Shown: in pieces, positions 36,408 to 43,534 of the stretch
Layout of the letters: each line of letters starts with the position of its first letter
How positions within the stretch are numbered: position 1 is the first letter of the stretch
DNA from: JBFWWW01 sp050245975
GTDB taxonomy: Bacteria > Pseudomonadota > Alphaproteobacteria > Rhizobiales > Hyphomicrobiaceae
Length of the DNA stretch: 43,534 bases
Direction: 5' to 3'
Assembly (NCBI GenBank): GCA_050245975.1
Contig: JBFWWW010000006.1
Coordinates: 1-43,534, forward strand
Position numbers and translations under genes: made by a program
Notes under the pieces: model-generated
The model's input: only the letters and a program-made list of their open reading frames with translations
Databases searched by the model: none
Told to the model about the DNA's origin: nothing

Positions 36408-37700
36408 ATGCCGGTGTCGACACCCAGCCGTTCAGGACCGGTCGCAGTCTCTGCCGCTACCATGGCGCTGACCGGCGGCGGCGTGCTGCTGATGGTGCTG
36501 GCGCCCCGCCTTCAGATCTACCTGCTGCCGCTTCTTCCCGCGCTGCCGTGGCTGTGGGTGGCTGCGGACGGGCGTCGGCTGCCGCCCTTCGTCGTCATGC
36601 CGGTCGTGATGGCAACCGCGGCCTTCGCGGCCTATGCCGTGCTGGCGGCCGCGTGGTCGCCGGAGCGCGGGCCGGCACTGGAGACCGCGCTGCTGCTGGC
36701 GCTCGCCGTCGGTGTCGCGCTCGGAACCCAGCAGGTTCTGTGGGCCGTCGGTGCGCGCGGGCTGGCGGCCATGGCGACCGGGTTCTGCGCCGGCATGGCT
36801 CTGGCTCTCGCCGTGCTCGCCTGCGAGGTTCTGGCCGGCCAGCCGCTGCGCCGCGCCGTCATGACCGCGGTGCCCGCGCTCAGGGCCGCCGCCAAGCACG
36901 TACAAATGGAGGGTCAAACGGTTACATTTCTTGCGCCCTACCTGCTCAATCGTGCCGTGGCGATGCTGACCTTGCTGCTCTGGCCGGCCCTGTTGGCGGC
37001 CCGCCGTGGGGTGGTTCCGGTGGCGCCGCGCCTCGTTGCGGCCGTGGCATTCGCGGCGGCCGGTACCGTAATCCTCAATTCGGAGCATCTCGCCTCGGGT
37101 GTTGCGCTGGCGGCGTCAGGGGCTGTGTTCCTGTGCGCGCATTTCGCGCCGCGCGCTGCGTCGCGCCTGGTCCTCGCCGGCTGGCTGGCGGCAACGCTGC
37201 TCGTCGTGCCCATCGTACTGGCGGCTTACGGGGCCGGGTTGCAGCGCGCGCCGTGGCTGCCCTTCAGCGCGCAGGCGCGCGTCGTCATCTGGGCGCATAC
37301 GGCGCAGCAGATTTCCGCCGCGCCTTTCTTCGGCGCCGGAATCCGTGCCGCGCGCCGGCAGGAAGAGATCGATGCGCTGCGGGCCGAAACGGCGCCTGGC
37401 ACCGTTCACCTGCTGACGACCGAGGCGCATGCCCACAATGTCTACCTGCAGGTCTGGTACGAACTCGGCGCCGTGGGGGCTCTGATCGGCATGCTGGCTG
37501 GGGTTCTGGTCCTGCGCACCATCGCCGGCATGGCCGATGCTGTCCGCCCGTGGATGCTGGCGACATTTGTGGCCTGTGCCGTGAGCGCCGCCTTCAGCTT
37601 CGGCCTGTGGCAGCCATGGTTCATGGCTGCGTTCGCCATGATCGCGGTATTCGCCACGCTGGCTGCGGTCTATGCCGCGCCGCCGGGACGAGCGCCATGA
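36408..37700 (+). CDS. O-antigen ligase/polymerase family membrane protein (Wzy_C)
   Basis: A 430-residue protein with about ten or more transmembrane helices. The large periplasmic loop carries RVVIWAHTAQQISAAPFFGAGIR (Arg291, Trp295) and EAHAHNVYLQVWYELGAVG (His341, His343), the Arg and His pattern of the WaaL/Wzy_C family, which joins or polymerises lipid-linked glycans. Beside a Wzm/Wzt exporter, ligation of a finished chain to a lipid or protein acceptor is more likely than polymerisation. The ATG at 36408 is preferred but has a weak ribosome-binding site. The next gene overlaps its stop (ATGA). Confidence 0.82.
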   Translation: MPVSTPSRSGPVAVSAATMALTGGGVLLMVLAPRLQIYLLPLLPALPWLWVAADGRRLPPFVVMPVVMATAAFAAYAVLAAAWSPERGPALETALLLALAVGVALGTQQVLWAVGARGLAAMATGFCAGMALALAVLACEVLAGQPLRRAVMTAVPALRAAAKHVQMEGQTVTFLAPYLLNRAVAMLTLLLWPALLAARRGVVPVAPRLVAAVAFAAAGTVILNSEHLASGVALAASGAVFLCAHFAPRAASRLVLAGWLAATLLVVPIVLAAYGAGLQRAPWLPFSAQARVVIWAHTAQQISAAPFFGAGIRAARRQEEIDALRAETAPGTVHLLTTEAHAHNVYLQVWYELGAVGALIGMLAGVLVLRTIAGMADAVRPWMLATFVACAVSAAFSFGLWQPWFMAAFAMIAVFATLAAVYAAPPGRAP

Positions 37701-38689
37701 GGGACGCCGCCACTGTCGCGCTGGCCCTCGGCCTGGGATGGGCGGCAACCGGGATCTACATCCGGCTCGCCCGGCGGCGCAATTGGCTGGCGCCGGTCAC
37801 GCCGCGCAGCATGCACCGGCAGCCCGTGCCCGTTGGCGGCGGCGTTGCCGTTGTCGCCCTCGTGCTTGCGCTGTGGGTCTGGCGGACATGGCCACCGACC
37901 CTGGCGATATCGACCGTTCTGATGGGCGCGGCCGGGCTGGCCGCCCTGTCCTGGCTTGATGATTTGCGGCCGGTACCGGTGCTCTTGCGTTTGGCCGCTC
38001 ATGCGGCAGCCGTTGCCGCGGCGCTTGCCGGGCTGGCGTGGAGTGGTTCCTGGTCGCCGGGCCTGCCGGTGCTCGCCGTGGTCGGGTTGGCCTGGCTCTG
38101 GTTCGTGAACGCCTTCAATTTCATGGACGGCATCGACGGCCTGGCGACGGTGGAGGCGATTGCCGTCGCCGCCGGCGCTGCCGCCGTCTTGGCGGTGCAG
38201 GATGGCGCGGCCCCCGCGCCGGCGCTGGTCATCGTCGGGGCTGCAGCCGGCTTCCTGATCTGGAACTGGCAGCCGGCCCGCGTCTTTCTCGGCGATGCCG
38301 GGTCGATTCCCCTCGGCTTCCTGCTCGGCTGGCTGTTGCTCGACCTGGTGCGGCGCGGGCTCACCGCGGCGGCGGTCATCCTGCCGCTCTATTTTCTCGC
38401 CGATGCGACGCTGACGCTCCTCCGCCGCCTGGTGCGTGGCGCGCCGGTGTGGCAGGCGCATCGCGCGCATGCCTACCAGCGCGCGGTGCTGGGTGGGGCG
38501 ACGATGCGCGCCGTCGTAGGGCGCGTGGCGTGCGCCAACGTCGTGCTTTGCGGTCTGGCCGTCTGGTCGATATCGCAACCGATGCTCGCGCTGCCGGCGG
38601 CATGCGCGGTCGTCGCCCTCTTGCTGGCGTGGCTGGAACGCGCCGCGCGCCGTCACACGCTGCCGGGCGGGGAGAGCAACGCGGCATAG
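37697..38689 (+). CDS. Undecaprenyl-phosphate sugar-1-phosphate transferase (WecA/MraY-like, glycosyltransferase 4)
   Basis: A 330-residue integral membrane enzyme that starts a glycan on undecaprenyl phosphate. Motifs: SMHRQPVPVGGG (38-49), DD at 88-89 in SWLDDL, FNFMDGIDGLA (140-150), FLGDAGS (197-203) and the sugar-recognition loop HRAHAYQR. These are in the order and spacing of the WecA/MraY superfamily; the loop differs from MraY, so UDP-GlcNAc or a related HexNAc is the likely donor. ATG overlaps the ligase stop by four bases, implying coupling. Its last 37 bp overlap the convergent glycosyltransferase gene. Confidence 0.88.
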   Translation: MRDAATVALALGLGWAATGIYIRLARRRNWLAPVTPRSMHRQPVPVGGGVAVVALVLALWVWRTWPPTLAISTVLMGAAGLAALSWLDDLRPVPVLLRLAAHAAAVAAALAGLAWSGSWSPGLPVLAVVGLAWLWFVNAFNFMDGIDGLATVEAIAVAAGAAAVLAVQDGAAPAPALVIVGAAAGFLIWNWQPARVFLGDAGSIPLGFLLGWLLLDLVRRGLTAAAVILPLYFLADATLTLLRRLVRGAPVWQAHRAHAYQRAVLGGATMRAVVGRVACANVVLCGLAVWSISQPMLALPAACAVVALLLAWLERAARRHTLPGGESNAA

Positions 38690-39801
38690 CAAGCCCGCAG
38701 CGATGCCGTGACGTGCGCCTCGGTGAAGCCGGACAGGACGCGAGCGCGCGCGGCCCGTCCCATGTCCTGGCGCAGGGCGGCGTCGCGGGCGAGCCGGTCG
38801 AGCGCGGCGGCGAGCGCTGCCGGGTCGTCGCGCGGCACGACCAATCCCTCGATCCCGTCGCGGACCAGATGGCGGCAGCCGGGGACGTCGGTGACAACCA
38901 GCGGCCGGGCGCAGGCCGCCGCTTCCAGCGCGGCGCGCGGCAACCCTTCACCGCCGCGCGAGGGCAGGACGAACATGTCGGCGCGTCGCCAGATGTCGCG
39001 CACGTCGGCAATCTCGCCGCGCCAGGTGAGCGGCCCGTCGCGGGTCCAGGCGCGCAGCGTTTCCGGCTGCAGCGCGTCCCGGTTGTCGGCATCGATGCTG
39101 CCGTAAACCTCGATTGCCAGCGGGGTGTTGCGCTGCCTGAGCAGGCGTGCCGCGTCCGCCAGCGTCGTGAGACCCTTCGAATGGATGAGCCGCCCGGCGA
39201 AAGCGGCGACGGGCGTCGCGTGCTGCGGCGGCGGCAGCGGCGCGAAGTGATCGGGATCGATCCCGGCGCCGCCGATGACGATATCAGCTCCGGTGCGCGC
39301 GATGCCGCCCGTCAGCACCGCAAGATCGTCCGGGTTCTCGCAGATGGCTGCCGACCGCGGCCGCAGCAGCGCCGAGCGCGCAAGGCGCAGCGCGAGTGCG
39401 CGGACGATGCGCTGCCGAACGGTCGTTGCCGAGCCGAGCAGTCCCAGCCCGGTCAGATGGATCACCGTGGGCCGCGGCGCCATGGTCCGCATGGCGATGG
39501 CGCCGAGCACGATTGGCTTCAGCGCGATGAGATGCACGAGGTCCGGCCGCTCGGCCTCGATCAGGCTTTTTAGCCGCCGCGCCGTCGCGAGCTCGACGGC
39601 CGGAGCGGTGGACCGGCGCCGGTAGTCGAAATCGATCACGCGGACGCCCTGATCACGGAGAGCCTCGCCGGCCTCTCCGCATCGCGTCACAACCACGACG
39701 TCTTGCGCCACCTCCCGCAGCACGGTGATGACCGGCCTGAAGTGCGACAGCGCAAACCAGTCCTCCGTCACGCACAGCAGTGCCTTGCCGCACGGGTCCA
39801 T
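38653..39801 (-). CDS. Glycosyltransferase family 4 (GT-B fold)
   Basis: A 382-residue enzyme of the kind found in O-antigen and capsule clusters. N-terminal part: VTEDWFALSHFRPVITVLREVAQDVVVVTRCGEAG and LIEAERPDLVHLIALKPIVLGA; linker IGGAGIDPDHF; nucleotide-sugar part with FAGRLIHSKGL, RADMFVLPSRGGEGLPRAALEAAACARPLVVTDVPG, which holds the E-x7-E motif. Donor and acceptor sugars are not determinable. Transcribed against the preceding genes, ending with a 37-bp overlap; GAGGG lies upstream of ATG 39801. It shares a 200-bp divergent region with the methyltransferase operon. Confidence 0.9.
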   Translation of the reverse strand: MDPCGKALLCVTEDWFALSHFRPVITVLREVAQDVVVVTRCGEAGEALRDQGVRVIDFDYRRRSTAPAVELATARRLKSLIEAERPDLVHLIALKPIVLGAIAMRTMAPRPTVIHLTGLGLLGSATTVRQRIVRALALRLARSALLRPRSAAICENPDDLAVLTGGIARTGADIVIGGAGIDPDHFAPLPPPQHATPVAAFAGRLIHSKGLTTLADAARLLRQRNTPLAIEVYGSIDADNRDALQPETLRAWTRDGPLTWRGEIADVRDIWRRADMFVLPSRGGEGLPRAALEAAACARPLVVTDVPGCRHLVRDGIEGLVVPRDDPAALAAALDRLARDAALRQDMGRAARARVLSGFTEAHVTASLRACYAALLSPPGSV

Positions 39802-39884
39802 TGCGCCGCCCTCGCCTTATTTCGCCGGCCGACCGTAGCAGAGCGCACACGTCGGACATGAGGGCTTTAGGCCGTCCCATTCTG

Positions 39885-39902
39885 GTTGGGAAACATCCCA
39901 AC
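39885..39902. promoter_or_regulatory. Palindrome upstream of the methyltransferase operon
   Basis: GTTGGGA (39885-39891), AACA, TCCCAAC (39896-39902): a perfect 7-bp inverted repeat. It lies 100 bp before the chosen start at 40002, in the divergent region with the glycosyltransferase gene. The size and symmetry fit an operator; no regulator gene is beside it, but the operon's first protein has its own helix-turn-helix-like start. Confidence 0.45.
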
Positions 39903-40001
39903 AATTCAACCGGAGATTTTGTGGTTGTCTTCCCATTGGCGCCGTCGCTACGGTTTTCAATGACGCACGGCGCAAAAGAATGCCGGCCGAGGAGGCAGGA
40001 C

Positions 40002-41441
40002 GTGGACGCGGACGCAGACGTGGTGGCTGAGAGCCAGGGCGGGCTGCTCGACAGCATATCGAGCTTTTGCCGGCGAACAGGAATGGCCGAGTCGACGTTC
40101 GGCCGGCGGGCCGTCAATGACGGCAAATTCGTCTCGCGCCTGCGCAACGGCGCCCGCATCACGCCGGAGACACTGGAGCGCATCCGCGACTACATGACGG
40201 CACAGGGCGGCGCGGCGCCCGATGTCGCGGCGCACGAGATGCTGCCGCTGCTGACTGTCGCCCAGCCGCGCCGCGCCGAAGCCAGCGTTGCACCAAAGCC
40301 GATGAGCGGGGCGGGCGCGCCTGCGCGCAACTTCCGCTTCTTCGACAACCGGCAGAAATACCTCCTGTTCGTCAACACCTGCAGCGAAAAGGAGGTCATC
40401 GCACGTCGTGTCGGGATGGAGTTCGCCAACATCCACCCCGAGCCGCCGGCGATCCGCATCTTCGACGCGGGCATGGGCGACGGCACGGTCATGACACGCG
40501 CGATGCGCGAGATGCACCGGCGTTTTCCGACATTGCCCTTCTATGTCGTCGGCAAGGAGATCAGCCTCGAGGATGTCCGCCTGTCGCTCGACAAGATGGC
40601 GGACCGCTTTTTCGAGCACCCGGCCACCGTGCTGGTGGTCACGAACATGTACTACACCGAGGCGCCCTGGCTGGCGCCCAAGTCCGTGTCGGCGGCGACG
40701 TCGCTGATCTGGAAGGAGGTCGCGCTGTCGGGCACGACCTCCAACGAATTTGGCGAGCAGATCGCGGCGCTGGAGCCGTTCCTGGGCCGGCACTGGCATG
40801 CGCGCCACAGCCCCAAGACAGGAAACCCCATCTACGAGCGGCCGGTGGTGCTGGTGCTCTATCGCGATGATTTCCGGTTCCTGCTGCACGACATCGTGCC
40901 GGCTCAGAGCCGCCCGCGCGCAGACTACGATCTCGTCATCGCATCGCAGCCCTATCGCCTGCGGGTGCCTGTCGAGTTCAAGGCGCAGAAGGTGGTTGCG
41001 CCGCTGGCGCGCGCCTTGCGGCCCGGCGGCCGCCTGCTCGGCATTCATTCCTGCGGCGCCGATCCGGGCCTCGAGATCGTGCGCAAGGTCTGGCCTGACG
41101 AAGACCCGTTCAAGACCAACCGGCACGACATCCTGCGCGCCGTGCGCACCGAGCTTGGCCGCGATGCCCGCAACTACAATTTCAATGCCTATTCCGACGC
41201 GCGGGCGGTCTTCCGTTACGACATGCACACGCTGCCGACCGAGATTTCCGACAGCATCGGGACGTCGACGCTGTTCGCGGCCTGGAATGCGGCCGTCTAT
41301 GTGGCGCAGATCGACGACGAGCGACTCGGCGAGGCGCTCGGCCAGAAGCGCTACCTGGAGGCGACGCGAGACGTGCTGCAGCAGCACGGCAGCCTCTGGT
41401 TTCTCGATGAATCCTATGTCGTCTCACGCAAGCGAGGATGA
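40002..41441 (+). CDS. Helix-turn-helix-like domain fused to a class I SAM-dependent methyltransferase-like protein
   Basis: A 479-residue protein. Residues about 15-67 (LLDSISSFCRRTGMAESTFGRRAVNDGKFVSRLRNGARITPETLERIRDYM) look like a small helix-turn-helix domain seen in short alphaproteobacterial proteins. After a flexible linker (70-108), FRFFDNRQKYLLFVNTCSEKEV opens a methyltransferase-like fold: motif I DAGMGDG (155-161), motif IV-like YDLVIASQPYRL (309-320), and LARALRPGGRLLGIHSCG (335-352). About 145 residues separate motif I from motif IV, more than usual. GTG 40002 has a near-perfect GGAGG six bases upstream and is preferred over ATG 39960. The stop overlaps an ATG at 41438, eight bases before the chosen start of the MetF-like gene, so the two form an operon. 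Substrate unknown. Confidence 0.75.
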   Translation: MDADADVVAESQGGLLDSISSFCRRTGMAESTFGRRAVNDGKFVSRLRNGARITPETLERIRDYMTAQGGAAPDVAAHEMLPLLTVAQPRRAEASVAPKPMSGAGAPARNFRFFDNRQKYLLFVNTCSEKEVIARRVGMEFANIHPEPPAIRIFDAGMGDGTVMTRAMREMHRRFPTLPFYVVGKEISLEDVRLSLDKMADRFFEHPATVLVVTNMYYTEAPWLAPKSVSAATSLIWKEVALSGTTSNEFGEQIAALEPFLGRHWHARHSPKTGNPIYERPVVLVLYRDDFRFLLHDIVPAQSRPRADYDLVIASQPYRLRVPVEFKAQKVVAPLARALRPGGRLLGIHSCGADPGLEIVRKVWPDEDPFKTNRHDILRAVRTELGRDARNYNFNAYSDARAVFRYDMHTLPTEISDSIGTSTLFAAWNAAVYVAQIDDERLGEALGQKRYLEATRDVLQQHGSLWFLDESYVVSRKRG

Positions 41442-41449
41442 GGTCGACG

Positions 41450-42340
41450 ATGACAGTCCAGGTTCAACAGGCCGGCTCCGTCTCACCGCGCGAGGTTGCG
41501 CGTTGCGAGCGCGATCTGCTCGCCTCGGCATCGATCGAGATGGGCGCGCATCGCCCGGAGGATGCCGCGCTGATCGCCAATCTGTTGCCGGCCGGGACGC
41601 CGGTGTACGTCAATCATCTGCCCCGGCACGACCTCAGCGACACCATGAAGGCCCTCATCGCGGTCCATGATGCCGGCCTCGAGCCGGTGCCGCATCTGGC
41701 CGCGCGCCGGGTGCGGTCGCGGTCCGAACTGCGGCAGTTTCTCGAGCGGGCGGTCCGCAGCGCCGGGGTGTCCAAGGTGCTGGTGGTCGGCGGCGATGTT
41801 CCCAGGGCGCAGGGGCCCTATGCCGACGGTGCGGCTCTGCTGCGGGACGGGGGGCTGAGCGACTGCGGCCTGCGCGAGGTCGGCTTGCCGGCCTATCCCG
41901 AAGGACATCCTCAGATTGCGACCCCTGTCCTGGAAGCCGCGTTGCAGGACAAGCTGGCGCTTGCCGATGCTCAGGGTCTTTCCTCCTACGTCGTCACGCA
42001 ATTCTCGTTCGCGCCGGCGCGCATCGTCGAATGTTGCGCCGACCTGGCGCGCCGGGCCCCGCGCGTTCCGGTGTATGTCGGCCTGGCCGGCCCGACCAGC
42101 CCGACCGCGCTGTTGCGGTTTGCGCAGCGTTGCGGGGTGAGCGCATCGCTGCGGGCGCTGCAGGCCCAAGGCATGGGAGCCGTCCGGCTTTTCACGCACA
42201 CCGATCCCGGAGAGCAGCTTGCGGCTCTGGCGAGCCACTGTGTGACGGGCAGCATCGCCAACGTCGTCGGTGTTCATCTCTACAGCTTCGGCGGCGTCGC
42301 GCAGACGGCGTCCTGGATCAACGGCCGGATCACCGGGTGA
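41450..42340 (+). CDS. Methylenetetrahydrofolate reductase-like (MetF-fold) protein
   Basis: A 296-residue TIM-barrel protein with clear MetF family marks: SIEMG with Glu30 at the catalytic Glu position, PHLAAR (81-86), VVGGD (112-116), GLPAYPEGHP (145-154, like GVAAYPEVHP of MetF), TQFSF (183-187) and GVHLYSFGG (274-282). These residues bind FAD and folate in MetF, so a flavin-dependent C1-folate reaction is likely. Sequence outside the motifs is divergent, so it may not be the housekeeping methionine-pathway enzyme. ATG 41450 has AGG six bases upstream; ATG 41438 overlaps the methyltransferase stop. It closes the operon, followed by the inverted repeat at 42358. Confidence 0.8.
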   Translation: MTVQVQQAGSVSPREVARCERDLLASASIEMGAHRPEDAALIANLLPAGTPVYVNHLPRHDLSDTMKALIAVHDAGLEPVPHLAARRVRSRSELRQFLERAVRSAGVSKVLVVGGDVPRAQGPYADGAALLRDGGLSDCGLREVGLPAYPEGHPQIATPVLEAALQDKLALADAQGLSSYVVTQFSFAPARIVECCADLARRAPRVPVYVGLAGPTSPTALLRFAQRCGVSASLRALQAQGMGAVRLFTHTDPGEQLAALASHCVTGSIANVVGVHLYSFGGVAQTASWINGRITG

Positions 42341-42357
42341 ACCGGCTTTCCTTGCTG

Positions 42358-42407
42358 AAGAAAGCGTAAAGGCCGGCGCCGGCGCCGCCGCGTGTTTACG
42401 CTTTCTT
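42358..42407. terminator. Perfect 13-bp inverted repeat, probable terminator of the methyltransferase/MetF-like operon
   Basis: AAGAAAGCGTAAA (42358-42370) and TTTACGCTTTCTT (42395-42407) enclose a 24-base loop made almost wholly of G and C, which can itself pair (GGCGCC repeats). It starts 18 bases after the MetF-like stop. The right arm ends in TTTCTT, giving a T-rich end on the plus strand; the left arm gives the same on the minus strand. A bidirectional terminator is the simplest reading. Confidence 0.65.
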
Positions 42408-42561
42408 TGCCATGTTGGCCGGCATCCGGCTCTCATCGTCCAATCCTAAGCAGGAATTAAATCCGGACACGTATTGGATAGACGGTGGCACCAGATCAGC
42501 GGTGCCGGCGGGCTCGGGGAACTCGTGGCCTGAAATCACCGGATTGAGGGAGAGTCCGGAA

Positions 42562-43534
42562 ATGACGTCCGTGTCCGTGCGTAGGCTGATAAGCCTCATC
42601 GGCGCCTTTGTCGCGCTGATGACCGCTGTTGCGGTGCCGCTGGGCTATGGAATTGTCGCCTATTGGAAAGAGGCGGAGATCCTCTCCTTCCGTGCGGAGT
42701 TGAGCGCGGCGCGCGCCAGCAGTCACTTCAAGGCGCACGGCGGTATCTGGACGGTCCCGTCCGTCGACCTCATAGACAGCCTTGCCGTCGGGTCCAGCCA
42801 TTCGTCGCCCATCGTTCAGAAAATATTCGATGCCGACAACCGCGTTGTAGCGATCGCCGGCAGCATCATCTCCGGCCCCGTATTGTCGCGCAGCGCACAG
42901 ATCCAGGGCGGGGGACCGCACTACGCCTGGGTCGAGGCGCAGGTGAGCCTGAAGCCGCTGATCGCCAGCGTCTTGGCAGTGGCTCTGGTCACGGCACTGG
43001 CCGGGTTGGGCATCTATTGGGCATTTCTGGCCATTCCGCTCCGGGCGCTTGACCGCATGGTCGGCAAGCTCGAGCAGGCGCGGGCCGAGATCGTGCAGCA
43101 GAACATCCGCCTTGATCTCGCCGTCAGCAACATGGTGCAGGGCCTGTGCATGTTCGACCGGCATCAGCGGGTCGTGGTCGCCAACAAGCGGTATGCCGAG
43201 ATCTACGGATTGAGTACCGACGAGGTGCGGCCCGGCACGCACGTGCGCCAGATCCTCGAAGCGCGTCTGGCAAAGGGCATCTACGGCGAAGTCGACGCCG
43301 AAGCGTTCGTTCGCGATGGCCTGGCGAGGTTCGGCCAGCGGGTGACGATCGTCCATCATCTCGCCGACGGCCGCGTGGTCAACTCGGTGCGCGAGCCGCT
43401 GCCGGATGGCGGCCTCATAACAACGCACGAAGACATCACCGAGCAGGCCAAGCTGAGCGAGCTGCTTGAGGAGCAAAACGAGCGCCTCAAGGAGCAGGAG
43501 CAGAAGCTGCAGTCGCAGAACATCCAGCTCGATG
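42562..43534 (+). CDS. PAS-domain membrane sensor protein, 5' part only
   Basis: The frame stays open to the window edge (324 codons seen). Two membrane helices (about 9-34 and 131-157) bracket a periplasmic domain of about 95 residues, followed by a short HAMP-like or linker helix and a PAS domain of the PAS_7 kind (about 183-293: LDLAVSNMVQGLCMFDRHQRVVVANKRYAEIYG). A coiled coil (295-324) then repeats QSQNIQLD, echoing QQNIRLD before the first PAS, so a second PAS copy probably follows. In Hyphomicrobiales this layout precedes either a histidine kinase or GGDEF/EAL domains; the output domain lies outside the window. GGGAGAG is upstream of ATG. Confidence 0.8.
   Translation, partial: MTSVSVRRLISLIGAFVALMTAVAVPLGYGIVAYWKEAEILSFRAELSAARASSHFKAHGGIWTVPSVDLIDSLAVGSSHSSPIVQKIFDADNRVVAIAGSIISGPVLSRSAQIQGGGPHYAWVEAQVSLKPLIASVLAVALVTALAGLGIYWAFLAIPLRALDRMVGKLEQARAEIVQQNIRLDLAVSNMVQGLCMFDRHQRVVVANKRYAEIYGLSTDEVRPGTHVRQILEARLAKGIYGEVDAEAFVRDGLARFGQRVTIVHHLADGRVVNSVREPLPDGGLITTHEDITEQAKLSELLEEQNERLKEQEQKLQSQNIQLD

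Noticed and set aside
39780..40001. Longer N-terminus for the methyltransferase-like protein
   Set aside because: The extra part is not protein-like and overlaps the divergent glycosyltransferase start; GTG 40002 has the better ribosome-binding site.

Overview
This high-GC window (roughly two-thirds G+C by eye) comes from an alphaproteobacterial chromosome, most likely order Hyphomicrobiales (Rhizobiales). The main evidence is the minus-strand block dnaA-dnaN-recF-gyrB with rpsT, an enoyl-CoA hydratase and mutM just upstream, an arrangement known from Bradyrhizobium/Rhodopseudomonas-type genomes. The divergent argH/tlpA pair with lptM and lysA behind argH, and a DUF4175/TIGR02302-type protein, fit the same group. 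No tRNA, rRNA, insertion sequence, CRISPR array or integrated-element boundary was recognised. Genus cannot be fixed from the sequence.

Layout. (1) 102-3147, plus strand: an SGNH hydrolase-like lipoprotein and a membrane-anchored nucleotide-sugar dehydratase (CapD/WbpM/PglF family). (2) 3163-9860, minus strand: gyrB, recF, dnaN, dnaA; recF starts inside the dnaN stop, and a clear intrinsic terminator follows dnaA. (3) 10036-13492, minus strand: rhodanese, rpsT with its promoter, enoyl-CoA hydratase and mutM, with a 639-bp gene-free stretch (10480-11118) and an unlisted 50-residue membrane mini-gene at 11641-11793. (4) 13878-23314, plus strand: a conserved-looking unknown, then a bacterial alpha-2-macroglobulin with intact thioester motif coupled to penicillin-binding protein 1C, then a PHB-depolymerase-like lipoprotein. 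(5) 23324-30146, minus strand: a LysR regulator, the TIGR02302/DUF4175 membrane protein, lysA, lptM and argH. (6) 30181-39801: tlpA, a four-helix membrane protein, then a surface-polysaccharide locus (glycosyltransferase 2, Wzm permease, Wzt ATPase, O-antigen ligase/polymerase, WecA/MraY-like transferase, glycosyltransferase 4) interrupted by a minus-strand DUF2793 tail-fibre gene plus a coupled small coiled-coil gene. (7) 40002-42340: a two-gene operon of a helix-turn-helix/methyltransferase fusion and a MetF-like protein, preceded by a palindrome and closed by a 13-bp inverted repeat. (8) 42562 to the end: the start of a PAS sensor protein.

How the parts work together. The first third is replication and housekeeping. 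The alpha-2-macroglobulin/PBP1C pair is a periplasmic protease-trap and peptidoglycan-repair module. The polysaccharide genes give a plausible full route: lipid-linked sugar start, glycosyl transfer, ABC export, and ligation. A phage or gene-transfer-agent type tail fibre sits inside that locus; such fibres often bind the kind of surface glycan made there. The least explained unit, and the best candidate for an undescribed system, is the methyltransferase/MetF-like operon at 40002-42340.
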